Assembly (NCBI RefSeq): GCF_051811025.1
Contig: NZ_JBPWQE010000001.1
Location: 1,116,001-1,180,000, forward strand
DNA: 64,000 nucleotides
Origin: Tardiphaga sp051811025
GTDB taxonomy: Bacteria; Pseudomonadota; Alphaproteobacteria; Rhizobiales; Xanthobacteraceae
Direction: 5' to 3'
Shown: positions 8,345-16,968 of the stretch, piece after piece
Position numbering within the stretch: the stretch's first letter is position 1
Layout: each line of letters starts with the position of its first letter
Notes under the pieces: generated by a model
The model's database searches: none
Told to the model about the DNA's origin: nothing
The model's input: only the letters and a program-made list of their open reading frames with translations
Program-made: the position numbers and the translations under genes

Positions 8345-9970
8345 GTGCAATTGGACTATTTCGCCAAGATGGCTGCGCGTTCGGCCATCGCGCCGGCTCG
8401 ATGGCGCAGGCCGTTCCTGACCTGGCTCGATGGTATCGAGACGGGCTGGACGATTCCTGCGCTGATCGTCAGCTTCGCGGGAATCTGGCTGCTGTTTCTG
8501 GTGATCGCCTATCAGAGCGGCGATCTGCATGCGGATGCGCTGGAAACCTGGACGCTTGGCCGCGAATTCGCATGGGGGAATCCCAAACATCCGCCCTTGA
8601 TGGGCTGGGTCGCGCGGCTGTGGACGCTGGTTTTCCCGTTGACCGATTGGTCGTTCCAGTTGCTGTCGATGACCAATGCTGCGGTGGCGCTTTGGGCCGT
8701 CGATCTGATTACGCGCCGCTTCGTGCGCGGCGATTCGCGGGCGGTCGTATTGCTGCTGCTGATGCTGCTGCCGGCCTATCAGTTCCACGCCCAGCGCTTC
8801 AACGCGAATACGGTGCTGCTCGCGATCTGGCCGCTGGCGACTTACTGCTTCCTGCGCTCCTATGAAACGCGCGCCATCGGCTGGGCCGCTGCCACCGGTG
8901 TCCTGGCCGCGCTGGCCATGCTCGGCAAGTATTATTCGATCTTCCTGGTCGGCAGCTTCGCGCTCGCAGCGATCGTGCATCCGCAGCGCGCGGTTTATTT
9001 CAGGTCCTCGGCGCCGTGGGTCTCGACACTCGCCGGGCTCGTTGCCCTTGGGCCGCACATCCATTGGCTCGTGACGACCGGTGCTGCGCCGTTCACCTAT
9101 GCCATGCAGGTTCACGGCGGCATCGACTTCGGTCAGTCACTGATCGAAGCCAGTATGTTTTTGCTCGGTCTCGCGGCGACAATGGCGTTGCCGGCCATTG
9201 TGTGGGTTTTGTCGGCCGAGTTGCGTCTGAAGTACTTTTCGGCCGATTTTCGCGCGATGGGTCCAGGGTTACTGCTGCTGTTCTGGGTGTTCATCGGCAC
9301 AGTGCTGTTGCCGGTCGTGACCACCGTCACGCTTGGCACCGATATGCCTTCGCTATGGGCGCTCCAGGGCTTGTTCCTACCTGCTATTTTGATTGTCTGT
9401 GGCGCTCGCTTCACGCTCGAACGCCTGTATGTGGTCAATATGGTGGTGTTCGTCGCTGGCATCGCGATCATCGCGACCGTTGTGGCGGCGCCCATCCACG
9501 CCATCTACCGCAACAGCATCAATCCTAACGAACGGACTTACTATCGGTTGGCCGTTCAAGAGCTGACCGACCGGTGGCACCAGATGGCAGGCCGGCCGAT
9601 GCCACGGATCAGTGGCGACGACGGGCTGGCATTCGCGACAGCTTTTTACAGCCCTGACCATCCCGTCTACAGCCGCCCGTTCCAGTATCAATACAGTTGG
9701 GGCATGCCGCGCGCGACGACGCTGCAGAAGGGATGGGCTGCGATGTGTTTTGCGACAGATAGCGATTGCCTGATTTGGATGGGCAAGGTCGCGATGCTCG
9801 AGCCGCGGCACGTCAAGTTTGATTTCGAGGTTCAGCCTCGGCTATGGGGCCAGGCCGGTATTCCGGCCACCATATCGGCGTTGATGGTTTTGCCGTACGT
9901 CGCTGGGGCCAACGCGCCCGGGCCATTGTCCGCAGGCGTGGAGGATTTTAGCTCCAGCCATCGACAATAG
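8345..9970 (+). CDS. GT39/ArnT-like membrane glycosyltransferase
   Basis: A 541-residue polytopic membrane protein of the PMT/ArnT-like (GT-C) glycosyltransferase class, which transfers sugars from polyprenyl-phosphate donors in the outer face of the inner membrane. The first loop after TM1 has the acidic DLHADALETW segment followed by GNPKHPPLMGW; the HPPL motif (residues 82-85) is typical of this class. Roughly ten hydrophobic helices follow, then a soluble C-terminal part of about 130 residues. The GTG start at 8345 is the longest possibility; an ATG at 8369 is equally likely because neither has a clear ribosome binding site. Acceptor unknown. Confidence 0.8.
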   Translation: MQLDYFAKMAARSAIAPARWRRPFLTWLDGIETGWTIPALIVSFAGIWLLFLVIAYQSGDLHADALETWTLGREFAWGNPKHPPLMGWVARLWTLVFPLTDWSFQLLSMTNAAVALWAVDLITRRFVRGDSRAVVLLLLMLLPAYQFHAQRFNANTVLLAIWPLATYCFLRSYETRAIGWAAATGVLAALAMLGKYYSIFLVGSFALAAIVHPQRAVYFRSSAPWVSTLAGLVALGPHIHWLVTTGAAPFTYAMQVHGGIDFGQSLIEASMFLLGLAATMALPAIVWVLSAELRLKYFSADFRAMGPGLLLLFWVFIGTVLLPVVTTVTLGTDMPSLWALQGLFLPAILIVCGARFTLERLYVVNMVVFVAGIAIIATVVAAPIHAIYRNSINPNERTYYRLAVQELTDRWHQMAGRPMPRISGDDGLAFATAFYSPDHPVYSRPFQYQYSWGMPRATTLQKGWAAMCFATDSDCLIWMGKVAMLEPRHVKFDFEVQPRLWGQAGIPATISALMVLPYVAGANAPGPLSAGVEDFSSSHRQ

Positions 9971-10110
9971 GTTTGGGCAGCAGGTCCGGGCAATAGCTCC
10001 GGGCCAGCCCGGCGAATTGGCGGGTGCAGTTGTGTATAGCCCTTAAAGCGCTTAGATCGGGGCCAACCGAGTTCCGGCGCTGTTATTGGCGGCCGCAAGA
10101 GGAGACGCAG

Positions 10111-10566
10111 ATGCTGCGCGATGACATCAACAACGCCGTCAAGGACGCCATGCGGGCCAAGGACGAGCGCAAGCTTTCGACGCTTCGCATGGTCAATTCG
10201 ACCATCAAGAATGCCGATATCGAAGCGCGGGGCCAGAGCAAGCCGCCGCTGTCGGACGCCGATCTGCTGAGCCTGCTGCAGAAGATGATCAAGCAGCGCC
10301 AGGAATCCGTCGAGCTCTATGACAAGGGCGGCCGCGCCGAACTCGCGGCCCAGGAGCGCGAGGAAATCGCGATCATTTCCGCCTATCTGCCGCAGCAGAT
10401 GTCGGAGGACGAGACCAAGTCCGCCATCGCAGCCGAGATCGCAGCGACCGGTGCTGCCGGCATGAAAGACATGGGCAAGGTGATCGCTGCGTTAAAAGCG
10501 AAATATGCCGGCCAGATGGATTTCGGCAAAGCCAGTGGCTTGGTGAAAGCCGCGCTCAACGGCTGA
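10111..10566 (+). CDS. GatB/YqeY domain-containing protein
   Basis: A 151-residue all-alpha YqeY protein, related to the tRNA-binding C-terminal domain of the GatB amidotransferase subunit. Family features are the opening MLRDDINNAVKDAMRAKDE, the STLRMVNSTIKNADIEARG segment and the C-terminal GMKDMGKVIAALKAKY with DFGKASGLVKAAL. The ATG at 10111 follows AAGAGGAGA, which decides the start. Function is not firmly established; amidotransferase or tRNA-linked roles are assumed. It is close to carA, a common alphaproteobacterial neighbourhood, and ends in a strong terminator. Confidence 0.93.
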   Translation: MLRDDINNAVKDAMRAKDERKLSTLRMVNSTIKNADIEARGQSKPPLSDADLLSLLQKMIKQRQESVELYDKGGRAELAAQEREEIAIISAYLPQQMSEDETKSAIAAEIAATGAAGMKDMGKVIAALKAKYAGQMDFGKASGLVKAALNG

Positions 10567-10591
10567 GGCTCTCGTCGCCCCACAAATTGAA

Positions 10592-10626
10592 AACCTCTCC
10601 TCGCATTGCGAGGAGAGGTTTTTCTT
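10592..10626 (+). terminator. Rho-independent terminator after the yqeY-like gene
   Basis: A 13-bp perfect stem, AACCTCTCCTCGC (10592-10604) with its complement (10608-10620), has a 3-nt loop and is followed by TTTCTTT. The inverted A-run on the other side could also help end the convergent ligase gene. Confidence 0.9.
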
Positions 10627-10629
10627 TGA

Positions 10630-12258
10630 CTACGCCGCCGCAGTCGGCAGGCTATACGTCTTGAACTGATCGCGCAGCGCGGTCTTCAGGATCTTGCCCG
10701 TCGCGGTGTGCGGGATGGCGTCGACGAACACCACGTCATCCGGCATCCACCACTTGGCGATCTTGCCATCCATGTATTTCAGGATGTCTTCGCGCGTCGC
10801 GGTTTGATCCTGCTTGAGTTGCACGATCAGCAGCGGTCGCTCGTCCCATTTCGGATGATAGACGCCGATGACGGCGGCTTCCGCCACCTGCGGATGACCG
10901 ACGGCAAGGTTCTCCAGATCGATCGACGAGATCCATTCGCCACCGGACTTGATGACGTCCTTGGAGCGGTCAGTGATCCGCATGTAGCCGTGGGCGTCGA
11001 TGGTCGCGACGTCGCCGGTGTCGAAATAACCTTCCTCGTCGAGAATCTCGTCCTCGACACGGAAATAGGCGCGCGACACTGACGGGCCGCGCACCTTGAG
11101 ACGGCCGAAGGTCTTGCCGTCCCAGGGCAGGCTCTTGCCGCTGTCGTCGGTGATTTTCATCTCGACGCCGAATGGCGGATAGCCCTGGGTCTGCAGGATA
11201 TCCAGCCGCTCGTCGCCTTCGAGCTGATCGAACGGCGGCTTCAACGCGGCCAGCGTGCCGATCGGGCTCATTTCGGTCATGCCCCAGGCATGGCGCGCGC
11301 CGATGCCCATATCGACGAAGGCCTTGATCATCGAGCGCGGCATCGCCGAGCCGCCGCACACCACCATGCGCAGGTCAGGCAGTTTCAGATTGTTCTGCGA
11401 CATGTAGTTGAGCAGCATCAGCCACACTGTCGGCACGCCGGCGGTATGCGTCACCCTTTCGGTCGAGAGCAATTCGTAGATCGAGGCGCCGTCCATCTTG
11501 GCGCCCGGCAGTACGAGCTTGGTGCCCATCGACGGCGCGGAAAACGCGATGCCCCAGCTATTGGCATGGAACAGCGGGACCACCGGCAGCATGGTGTCGG
11601 CGGCATTGGCGCCGAGCGAGTCACCGGTATTGGCCATCAGCGCATGCATCACGTTGGAGCGGTGCGAGTACAGCACGCCCTTTGGATCGCCTGTTGTTCC
11701 CGATGTGTAGCACATCGCCGCTGCGGTGTTCTCGTCGAACTCCTTCCATTTGAAGTTGCCGTCGACCTCAGCGATCCAGTCCTCATAGGCCACGACGTTT
11801 TTCAGCGTGGTCTGCGGCATGTGCGCCTTGTCGGTGTAGACGATGTAGCGCTCGACTGATGGCAACTGGTCGGCGAGTTTCTCGAGGATCGGGACGAAGG
11901 TGAGGTCGGTCATCACGATACGATCTTGCGCATGGTTGATGATCCACGCGATCTGATCCGGGAATAGACGTGGATTGACGGTGTGGCAGATAGCGCCGAT
12001 GCCCATGATGCCGTACCACGTTTCCAGGTGCCGCCACGTGTTCCACGCGATGGTGGCGACGCGGTCGCCCATCTTGATGCCTTCGCGGTCGAGACGCTGT
12101 GCGACCTTCAGGGCACGGGTACGAATTTCGGCGTAATTGGTGCGGTGGATGGGACCTTCGACTGATCTGGTCACGACCTCGCGTTCGCCGTGGACTTGGG
12201 CCGCATGATCGATGATCCGATGACACAGCAAAGGCCAGTCTTGCATCAAGCCACGCAT
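10630..12258 (-). CDS. AMP-binding fatty acyl-CoA ligase (AlkK/DmdB-like)
   Basis: A 542-residue adenylate-forming ligase that activates a carboxylic acid to its CoA thioester with ATP. The P-loop is YTSGTTGDPKG (about residues 184-194); AWGMTEMSP and DRSKDVIKSGGEWIS are the expected A5 and A8 core motifs, and the lysine in TATGKILK is the A10 catalytic residue. Overall layout resembles medium-chain acyl-CoA or 3-(methylthio)propionyl-CoA ligases; the true substrate cannot be told. The start at 12258 is chosen because GGAGG lies 10 nt upstream. It is a single-gene unit facing yqeY. Confidence 0.9.
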   Translation of the reverse strand: MRGLMQDWPLLCHRIIDHAAQVHGEREVVTRSVEGPIHRTNYAEIRTRALKVAQRLDREGIKMGDRVATIAWNTWRHLETWYGIMGIGAICHTVNPRLFPDQIAWIINHAQDRIVMTDLTFVPILEKLADQLPSVERYIVYTDKAHMPQTTLKNVVAYEDWIAEVDGNFKWKEFDENTAAAMCYTSGTTGDPKGVLYSHRSNVMHALMANTGDSLGANAADTMLPVVPLFHANSWGIAFSAPSMGTKLVLPGAKMDGASIYELLSTERVTHTAGVPTVWLMLLNYMSQNNLKLPDLRMVVCGGSAMPRSMIKAFVDMGIGARHAWGMTEMSPIGTLAALKPPFDQLEGDERLDILQTQGYPPFGVEMKITDDSGKSLPWDGKTFGRLKVRGPSVSRAYFRVEDEILDEEGYFDTGDVATIDAHGYMRITDRSKDVIKSGGEWISSIDLENLAVGHPQVAEAAVIGVYHPKWDERPLLIVQLKQDQTATREDILKYMDGKIAKWWMPDDVVFVDAIPHTATGKILKTALRDQFKTYSLPTAAA

Positions 12259-12346
12259 TTGATCGTTCCTCCGTCTTGTGATTGCCGTGCCGGCTCCCCG
12301 ATCGTTGCCGGGGAACTTCGACCGTGTTCTTGCTTTAGGTCTTGGC

Positions 12347-13432
12347 ATGAAGTTTAGCGCGGGGAAAGCGGCCCGGAAATGGACTTTTGGCCTATCCGGC
12401 TGCGACCAAAGGACAATTGGAGCGGTTCTGGCGTTGCTGCTGGTTGCCGCGCCGGCGCAGGCCTATCTGACGACATCGCGTGTGCCGCTGCCAAAGGCCC
12501 GACCGGCAGAAGCGCCGGCGACCGAGCCGGCGCAAAAGCCCGGTGAGGAGCCCGCCAAGTCCGAACAGTCCCCTGAGCCCGAGAAGCCCGCCGCCGAAGC
12601 GCGCCCGCCGGAGCCGCCGACGCCTTCAGCCTGCCGCCTGGCGCTCACCGATGCCATCGCCGTTGCGCCGAGTATTCCCGATATCAAGGGGCCGGGCGCC
12701 TGCGGCGGACCCGACATGGTGCGGCTGGAAGCGGTCGTGCTGCCGGACAAGACGCGCGTGCCGCTGAAGCCGGCGGGAACGATGCGCTGCGCCATGGCAA
12801 CGGCCGTGGCTGAATGGATCCGTACTGACATGGCGCCGCTTGCGACCAACCTCGGCACCAAGCTCCTCGAACTTGATAATTTCGACTCCTTCGATTGCCG
12901 CGGTCGCAACCGTGTCGTCGGTGCAAAACTGTCAGAGCATGGCCGCGCCAATGCGCTGGACGTGCGCGGGCTGAAACTCGCCAATGGCCGCTCGATCGCG
13001 CTCACCGAGCGCAACACGCCACGCGAGCAGCGCGAGGCGGTGCTGCATTCGGTCTGCACGCGGTTCACCACCGTGCTGGGGCCGGGCTCCGACGGCTATC
13101 ACGAGGATCACATCCATCTCGATATGGCCGAGCGGCGCGGCAATTACCGTCTCTGTCAGTGGGACGTCTGGGATGAATGGCCGCGCATTGCGCCGCTGAT
13201 GCCGGCGCTACGTCCGGATGAGGCACCGCCGCGCGAAGTGGCGGAAGAAAAACCGGGGGAGGCGAATACTGAAGCCGCCAAGCCTGCTGAGCCTGCAACA
13301 GCTCAGCCCGCAGCGGCGGAGCCCGAACCGGAAGCAGCCGAGCCCGTGCCGGAACAGCCCAAGCCGAAGCCAAAACCCAAGCCGAAGAAGCGTCGCGCTG
13401 CGCCGCCATCGCCGTTCAGCTTTTTGCGATGA
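12347..13432 (+). CDS. Extensin-like C-terminal domain protein (putative metallopeptidase fold)
   Basis: A 361-residue envelope protein with an N-terminal hydrophobic segment (about residues 24-40, ending APAQA) that suggests export. A Pro/Glu/Lys-rich linker follows, then an Extensin-like_C domain (about 95-270) and a Pro/Lys/Glu-rich tail. The domain contains SEHGRANALD (196-205) and HEDHIHLD (252-259), an arrangement of His/Asp residues like that of zinc D,D-peptidases such as MepA and the VanY class, so a peptidoglycan-linked function is plausible. This is inference; no activity is established for the family. It lies beside an L,D-transpeptidase gene, consistent with a cell-wall role. Confidence 0.85.
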   Translation: MKFSAGKAARKWTFGLSGCDQRTIGAVLALLLVAAPAQAYLTTSRVPLPKARPAEAPATEPAQKPGEEPAKSEQSPEPEKPAAEARPPEPPTPSACRLALTDAIAVAPSIPDIKGPGACGGPDMVRLEAVVLPDKTRVPLKPAGTMRCAMATAVAEWIRTDMAPLATNLGTKLLELDNFDSFDCRGRNRVVGAKLSEHGRANALDVRGLKLANGRSIALTERNTPREQREAVLHSVCTRFTTVLGPGSDGYHEDHIHLDMAERRGNYRLCQWDVWDEWPRIAPLMPALRPDEAPPREVAEEKPGEANTEAAKPAEPATAQPAAAEPEPEAAEPVPEQPKPKPKPKPKKRRAAPPSPFSFLR

Positions 13433-13436
13433 TGCT

Positions 13437-13618
13437 TTCTTCTCCCTCCCTCCAGCGCGCAGAGCCGCGCGCGGTGGGGAGGGTGGCGCGTTTGAGAGCG
13501 CAGCGAACAAACGTGACGGGTGGGGCGCCACACGCGCGACAGCATTTGGGGAAGCACCCCACCCCGGGCCTATCGGCCGACCCTCCCCACTGCGCTTCGC
13601 TTGGGGGAGGGAGGCCAC
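13437..13618. repeat. Degenerate intergenic repeat with CTCCC/GGGAG arms
   Basis: Starts CTTCTCCCTCCC, passes through GGGAGGGTGGCG, then ACCCTCCCCACTGC, and ends GGGGGAGGGAGG, giving several nested imperfect inverted repeats. It resembles the block at 32.03-32.21 kb in style. No gene is seen here. Confidence 0.55.
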
Positions 13619-13650
13619 TCGCGTCTGCGTTTCAATTTCGTCCAAAACAA

Positions 13651-13682
13651 AAAAAAGCGCCGGAAAAACCGGCGCTTTTTTT
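13651..13682. terminator. Bidirectional rho-independent terminator
   Basis: AAAAAAGCGCCGG and CCGGCGCTTTTTT form a perfect stem around an AAAAA loop, with an A-run before and a T-run after. It lies between the convergent extensin-like and L,D-transpeptidase genes and works in both directions. Confidence 0.93.
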
Positions 13683-13704
13683 AATCGGATAAAACCCTGT
13701 CGGC

Positions 13705-14391
13705 TCAGTACGGCGTTCCGCCGCCGCCCTGCAGGGCCAGCTTCGAGTTATACGGCGAGTCGCCGGCCTTCGGCTCAAGCACGACGACCACAGCGCCGGG
13801 CTTGACGCGGCTGTAGAGGTCGATGACGTCTTCGTTGGTCATGCGGATGCAGCCCGACGAGATCGAGGCGCCGATATATTCCGGCTGATTGGTGCCGTGA
13901 ATGCGGAACAGCGTGTCCTTGTTGCCCTGATAGAGATAGAGGGCGCGGGCACCGAGCGGATTGTCGACGCCGCCGGGCACCTGGGCCGGCAGGCCTTCGA
14001 TGCGGGCGTGAATGTCCTTGGTCGGGGTCCACTTCGGCCACTCAGCCATGTTGCCGACGCGCGCGACACCCGAGAAGGCCAGCGCTTCTTCGCCGACGGT
14101 CACGCCATAGCGGATCGCCTTGCCGCCGTCCTGAACATAGTAAAGGTAATGATTGTCGGAATCGACCACGATCGAACCCGGCAGTTCCTTGCGATGGAAA
14201 TCGACGATGGCGCGGCGGAACGGCTCGGCCGGCTGCACCTTCGCGTAACGCGCCTTGGCGAGCTGTGCCTTGTCCGCGGGCTTGAGGCTGGCTTCCGGAG
14301 CGGCCTGGAATTGCGTGGCGGTCTGCATGCAGCCCGACAGCATCAGGCCGGCGGCGACAATCAGTCCAAGCTTAATTTTCAGCGGCGACAT
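13705..14391 (-). CDS. L,D-transpeptidase lipoprotein (YkuD family)
   Basis: A 228-residue exported lipoprotein with signal sequence and lipobox LSGC (modified Cys21). The YkuD domain (about residues 70-215) carries the catalytic pair HGT (His165) and SSGCIRM (Cys181). YkuD enzymes form 3-3 peptidoglycan cross-links or attach lipoproteins to peptidoglycan in the periplasm. The start at 14391 places the signal peptide correctly; an in-frame ATG at 14448 would add 19 residues before it. The tail ends in a Gly-rich ALQGGGGTPY. It is a single-gene unit convergent with the extensin-like gene. Confidence 0.93.
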   Translation of the reverse strand: MSPLKIKLGLIVAAGLMLSGCMQTATQFQAAPEASLKPADKAQLAKARYAKVQPAEPFRRAIVDFHRKELPGSIVVDSDNHYLYYVQDGGKAIRYGVTVGEEALAFSGVARVGNMAEWPKWTPTKDIHARIEGLPAQVPGGVDNPLGARALYLYQGNKDTLFRIHGTNQPEYIGASISSGCIRMTNEDVIDLYSRVKPGAVVVVLEPKAGDSPYNSKLALQGGGGTPY

Positions 14392-14833
14392 GTCATTGTT
14401 CCAATTGCGTGAGGTCCGATTCAGACAGGCTGGTGCAAGGAAACGCACCCAAGATAGCCTTCGAACGCCACGATTCCGTTAAAGCTACTATCGCTGAAAT
14501 CCGCTGCAATTCCAGCGGTTAGATGCGCTGCGCATCATGCAGCGCACAACCTGTGTCATATTTGCCGCAGAATTTCCGACCCTCCGGCCAAATCCTGTGC
14601 AGAACCGCAACGCCTCGCGAAGCCGTGATGCGCGCGTGACAATTTTGTCAGATCGAGCCTCGTAAAATGCGTGATCTCGCGGGAAAAATTCCCGGGTTCG
14701 CGCGGGGTTGGCGCGCCGCACAAAGGCTGTCATGACGGCTGCATCCGCGTCGGTCATGGTCGGTCGCCCCCGCCGATTCTGCCCGGATCGTCCGTATTGC
14801 AGTTTCCCACCTTTTCAATCTTCCGGAGTTGCC
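14392..14833. other. 442-nt intergenic region upstream of the CorA-like gene
   Basis: No gene was recognised. It holds the promoters of two divergent genes and, at 14522-14546, two overlapping mutually exclusive inverted repeats: GATGCGC-T-GCGCATC (14522-14536), and TGCGCTGC (14524-14531) with GCAGCGCA (14539-14546). No known Mg2+ riboswitch was recognised. Confidence 0.35.
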
Positions 14834-15814
14834 ATGCTCGCTGTCTTCACCCCTGCCGACCACGCCTTGAGGAAATCCGAGCCGACCGATCTCGAGGCGT
14901 TGCCGGACAATGCGGTGTGGATCGACATGGTGAAGCCGTCGCCGGCCGAGGACAAGGCGGTGGAGAAACTGGCCGGGGTCGAGATCCCGACCCGTGAAGA
15001 CATGCAGGAGATCGAGATCTCGAGCCGTCTCTATATCGAGAACGGCGCCCGCTACATGACCGCCAGCTTGATGTGCGGTTCCGACACCGAGTCGCCGCGG
15101 ATCACGGCGGTGACCTTCATCCTCACCCGGCAACGGCTGGTGACTGTGCGCTACGACACACCGCGCCCGTTCGCGTCCGTCGAACTGAAGCTTGGCCGCA
15201 ACGCGCCGGCCGGCGCCAATGGTGAAACCACTCTGCTCGAACTGCTCGACGCGGTGATCGATCGCTGCGCCGACATTCTCGAACGCGTCGGCGCCGATGT
15301 CGATCAGGTCAGCCACGACATCTTCGAGCCGGATGAGTCGCTGCGGACCGGCCATGCCAAGCGCTATTCGGAAATCCTGATCACCATCGGTCGCAAGGGC
15401 GACCTGACCTCGAAAGTGCGTGAAAGCCTCGTCTCGATCGGCCGCGTCGTCACCTTCATCACCGCCGAGGCGGAAGGCGTGAAGTGGTCGAAGGACATGC
15501 GCGCGCAGCTCAAGACCATGCAGCGCGACGTGGTCTCCCTGACCGATCACGCCTCCTATCTGTCGAACAAGATTACCTTCACGCTCGATGCGATGCTCGG
15601 TGTCGTCAATCTCGAACAGAACAACATCATCAAGCTGTTCTCGGTCATGGCTGTGGTGTTGATGCCGCCAACGCTCATCGCATCGGTCTACGGCATGAAT
15701 TTCAAGGCGATGCCGGAACTGCAATGGGATGTCGGTTACCCCATGGCGCTGATCATGATGCTGTTCGCGGCGGTGCTGCCTTACATGTTCTTCAAGTGGA
15801 AGAAGTGGCTGTAG
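14834..15814 (+). CDS. corA: CorA family Mg2+/Co2+ (divalent cation) transporter
   Basis: A 326-residue inner-membrane channel of the CorA family, which forms a pentamer with a large cytoplasmic funnel and two C-terminal transmembrane helices. The signature YGMN at the end of TM1 is at residues 286-289 (IASVYGMNFKAMPEL), and the protein ends in a basic stretch, KWKKWL, as usual. Mg2+ uptake is the standard function; Co2+/Ni2+ or Zn2+ efflux variants exist and cannot be excluded. The ATG at 14834 is preceded by CCGGAG; more upstream in-frame starts would add non-family sequence. Confidence 0.93.
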   Translation: MLAVFTPADHALRKSEPTDLEALPDNAVWIDMVKPSPAEDKAVEKLAGVEIPTREDMQEIEISSRLYIENGARYMTASLMCGSDTESPRITAVTFILTRQRLVTVRYDTPRPFASVELKLGRNAPAGANGETTLLELLDAVIDRCADILERVGADVDQVSHDIFEPDESLRTGHAKRYSEILITIGRKGDLTSKVRESLVSIGRVVTFITAEAEGVKWSKDMRAQLKTMQRDVVSLTDHASYLSNKITFTLDAMLGVVNLEQNNIIKLFSVMAVVLMPPTLIASVYGMNFKAMPELQWDVGYPMALIMMLFAAVLPYMFFKWKKWL

Positions 15815-15859
15815 GAACAGCGGCAGCAACAAGCGTGTAGACGCGTTGACTTCTCATTT

Positions 15860-16007
15860 GTCATTCCGGGCCACGCTTGAGAGACTGTCATTCCGGGGGC
15901 ACGGGCGCGCCTTCGCGCACGTGAACCCGGAATCTGCTCATGTTTTGCCGAACATATCGGGATTCCGGGTTCACGTCCGGCAAGTGCCGGCGGCGCCCCG
16001 GAATGAC
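15860..16007. repeat. Intergenic palindromic repeat, 'GTCATTCCGG' type, copy 1
   Basis: Begins GTCATTCCGG, contains a second start (GTCATTCCGGGGGC), AACCCGGAATC and its inverse GATTCCGGGTTCACG, and ends GCCCCGGAATGAC. Related units are at 42.43-42.57 and 53.14-53.28 kb. Confidence 0.8.
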
Positions 16008-16055
16008 GAGTGGGTAGCGGCATAGCCGTGTTCAAACATTTTTTCCTGCCAACCA

Positions 16056-16083
16056 TTGACAATATACCTACAAGGATTATTAT
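16056..16083 (+). promoter_or_regulatory. Near-consensus sigma-70 promoter with no obvious gene behind it
   Basis: TTGACA (16056-16061), a 16-nt AT-rich spacer and TATTAT (16078-16083). A promoter this close to consensus is unusual in a GC-rich alphaproteobacterial genome. It points rightward into the unexplained block. Confidence 0.5.
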
Positions 16084-16089
16084 CCGTTA

Positions 16090-16500
16090 ATCCTGTTCAT
16101 GAGGGGCGCTTCTAGAGGCGTCTTGAAGTGGAACAAGGATGCGGCGCCTGCGGGTGTGGGGTGACGTACCCTGCGCACTCGGGAGGCCTTGGGTAGCCGT
16201 CCGGGCCCACTACGGGGCTCTGCCGCTTGCGGCTGGACGGGTGCGGGCGAAGGTGGGCGAAAGCCTGCCGGATGACGGGCGCGATGCTCGTGCCCAGTAC
16301 CCGGAAGCACGGCCCCGGGGACAGAAAAGCCGCGGTGGCGCGCCTGATGGCGTTGCGCGATTGCAGCTTACCGGCGTTCCGGCGGAGCGGATCGCGAAAA
16401 TTACCACCATTTCGCGTCGTCAGGCGCGCTGCCACCCCTCATGTTCCAGGAGGGGACACCGCTTAGACAACCCCGAGCATGCACTCGCGGGACCATAAAC
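16090..16500. other. Unexplained GC-rich block; possible noncoding RNA, dispersed repeat or gene remnant
   Basis: About 410 nt of GC-rich sequence behind a near-consensus promoter. Short open frames exist on both strands (up to about 119 codons plus, 107 codons minus), but I recognise none of them and none has a good ribosome binding site. Several local inverted repeats are visible, including CCCCTC (16436-16441) with GAGGGG (16451-16456). It is not tmRNA, RNase P RNA or a tRNA cluster by motif. The following 16501-16683 shows nothing I can name. Confidence 0.3.
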
Positions 16501-16683
16501 GCGCGGATGTCTGAATCTTTTTCCAACTATCAAAACGCATTCATGATGCGTGTTCGAAAAGCCCAATGATCATAGGCTTCGCGCGATTCCCGCCACAATT
16601 TATCCGGTAAAATTCGAGCGTTCCGCTGAACGGTTGCGCTAATGGTTGCTGTCATAACGCTGTCAGAAGCGATGAGGACAGCA

Positions 16684-16893
16684 ATGGTTGACAAAACAGA
16701 AACATCGGGACGGAACGTCGTCGATCTCAGGTCCTATCAACAGGCGCGCATGGCCGGCAGAGCTCAGACAATCTCTGCGCGAACCTGTCGGCATTGCGGC
16801 GCAGGGTTGATGGACGGCGAATCCGAAGACGATTGTTCCAGCGCCGGGATCAGCGCGGCTGCGCCGATGCCGCGGAAGTTTTACGCGGACTAG
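16684..16893 (+). CDS. Small hypothetical protein with a CxxC motif
   Basis: A 69-residue protein not assigned to a family. The N-terminal half, with VVDLRSYQQARMAGRAQ, is followed by TCRHCGAGLMDGESEDDC, giving one CxxC pair and one further Cys, which suggests a small zinc-binding or redox-active turn. The ATG at 16684 is preceded by GATGAGGAC; an upstream in-frame start at 16642 would add 14 residues. It ends shortly before a convergent SDR gene. Function unknown. Confidence 0.6.
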   Translation: MVDKTETSGRNVVDLRSYQQARMAGRAQTISARTCRHCGAGLMDGESEDDCSSAGISAAAPMPRKFYAD

Positions 16894-16968
16894 AAAGTCC
16901 CGCGTGTCTTGGGGAGCGCCAGAATGGCGCGGTCCTCAGCATGACTATTCCTCACCTGTTATCGCTGA

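Noticed and set aside
14648..15832. 394-residue minus-strand frame opposite the CorA-like gene
   Set aside because: Shadow of a well-supported CorA gene; composition rich in His/Arg/Asp with no recognisable domain.
16112..16435. 107-residue minus-strand frame in the unexplained block
   Set aside because: No ribosome binding site, Pro/Arg/Ser-rich low-information sequence; kept only as part of the unexplained block.
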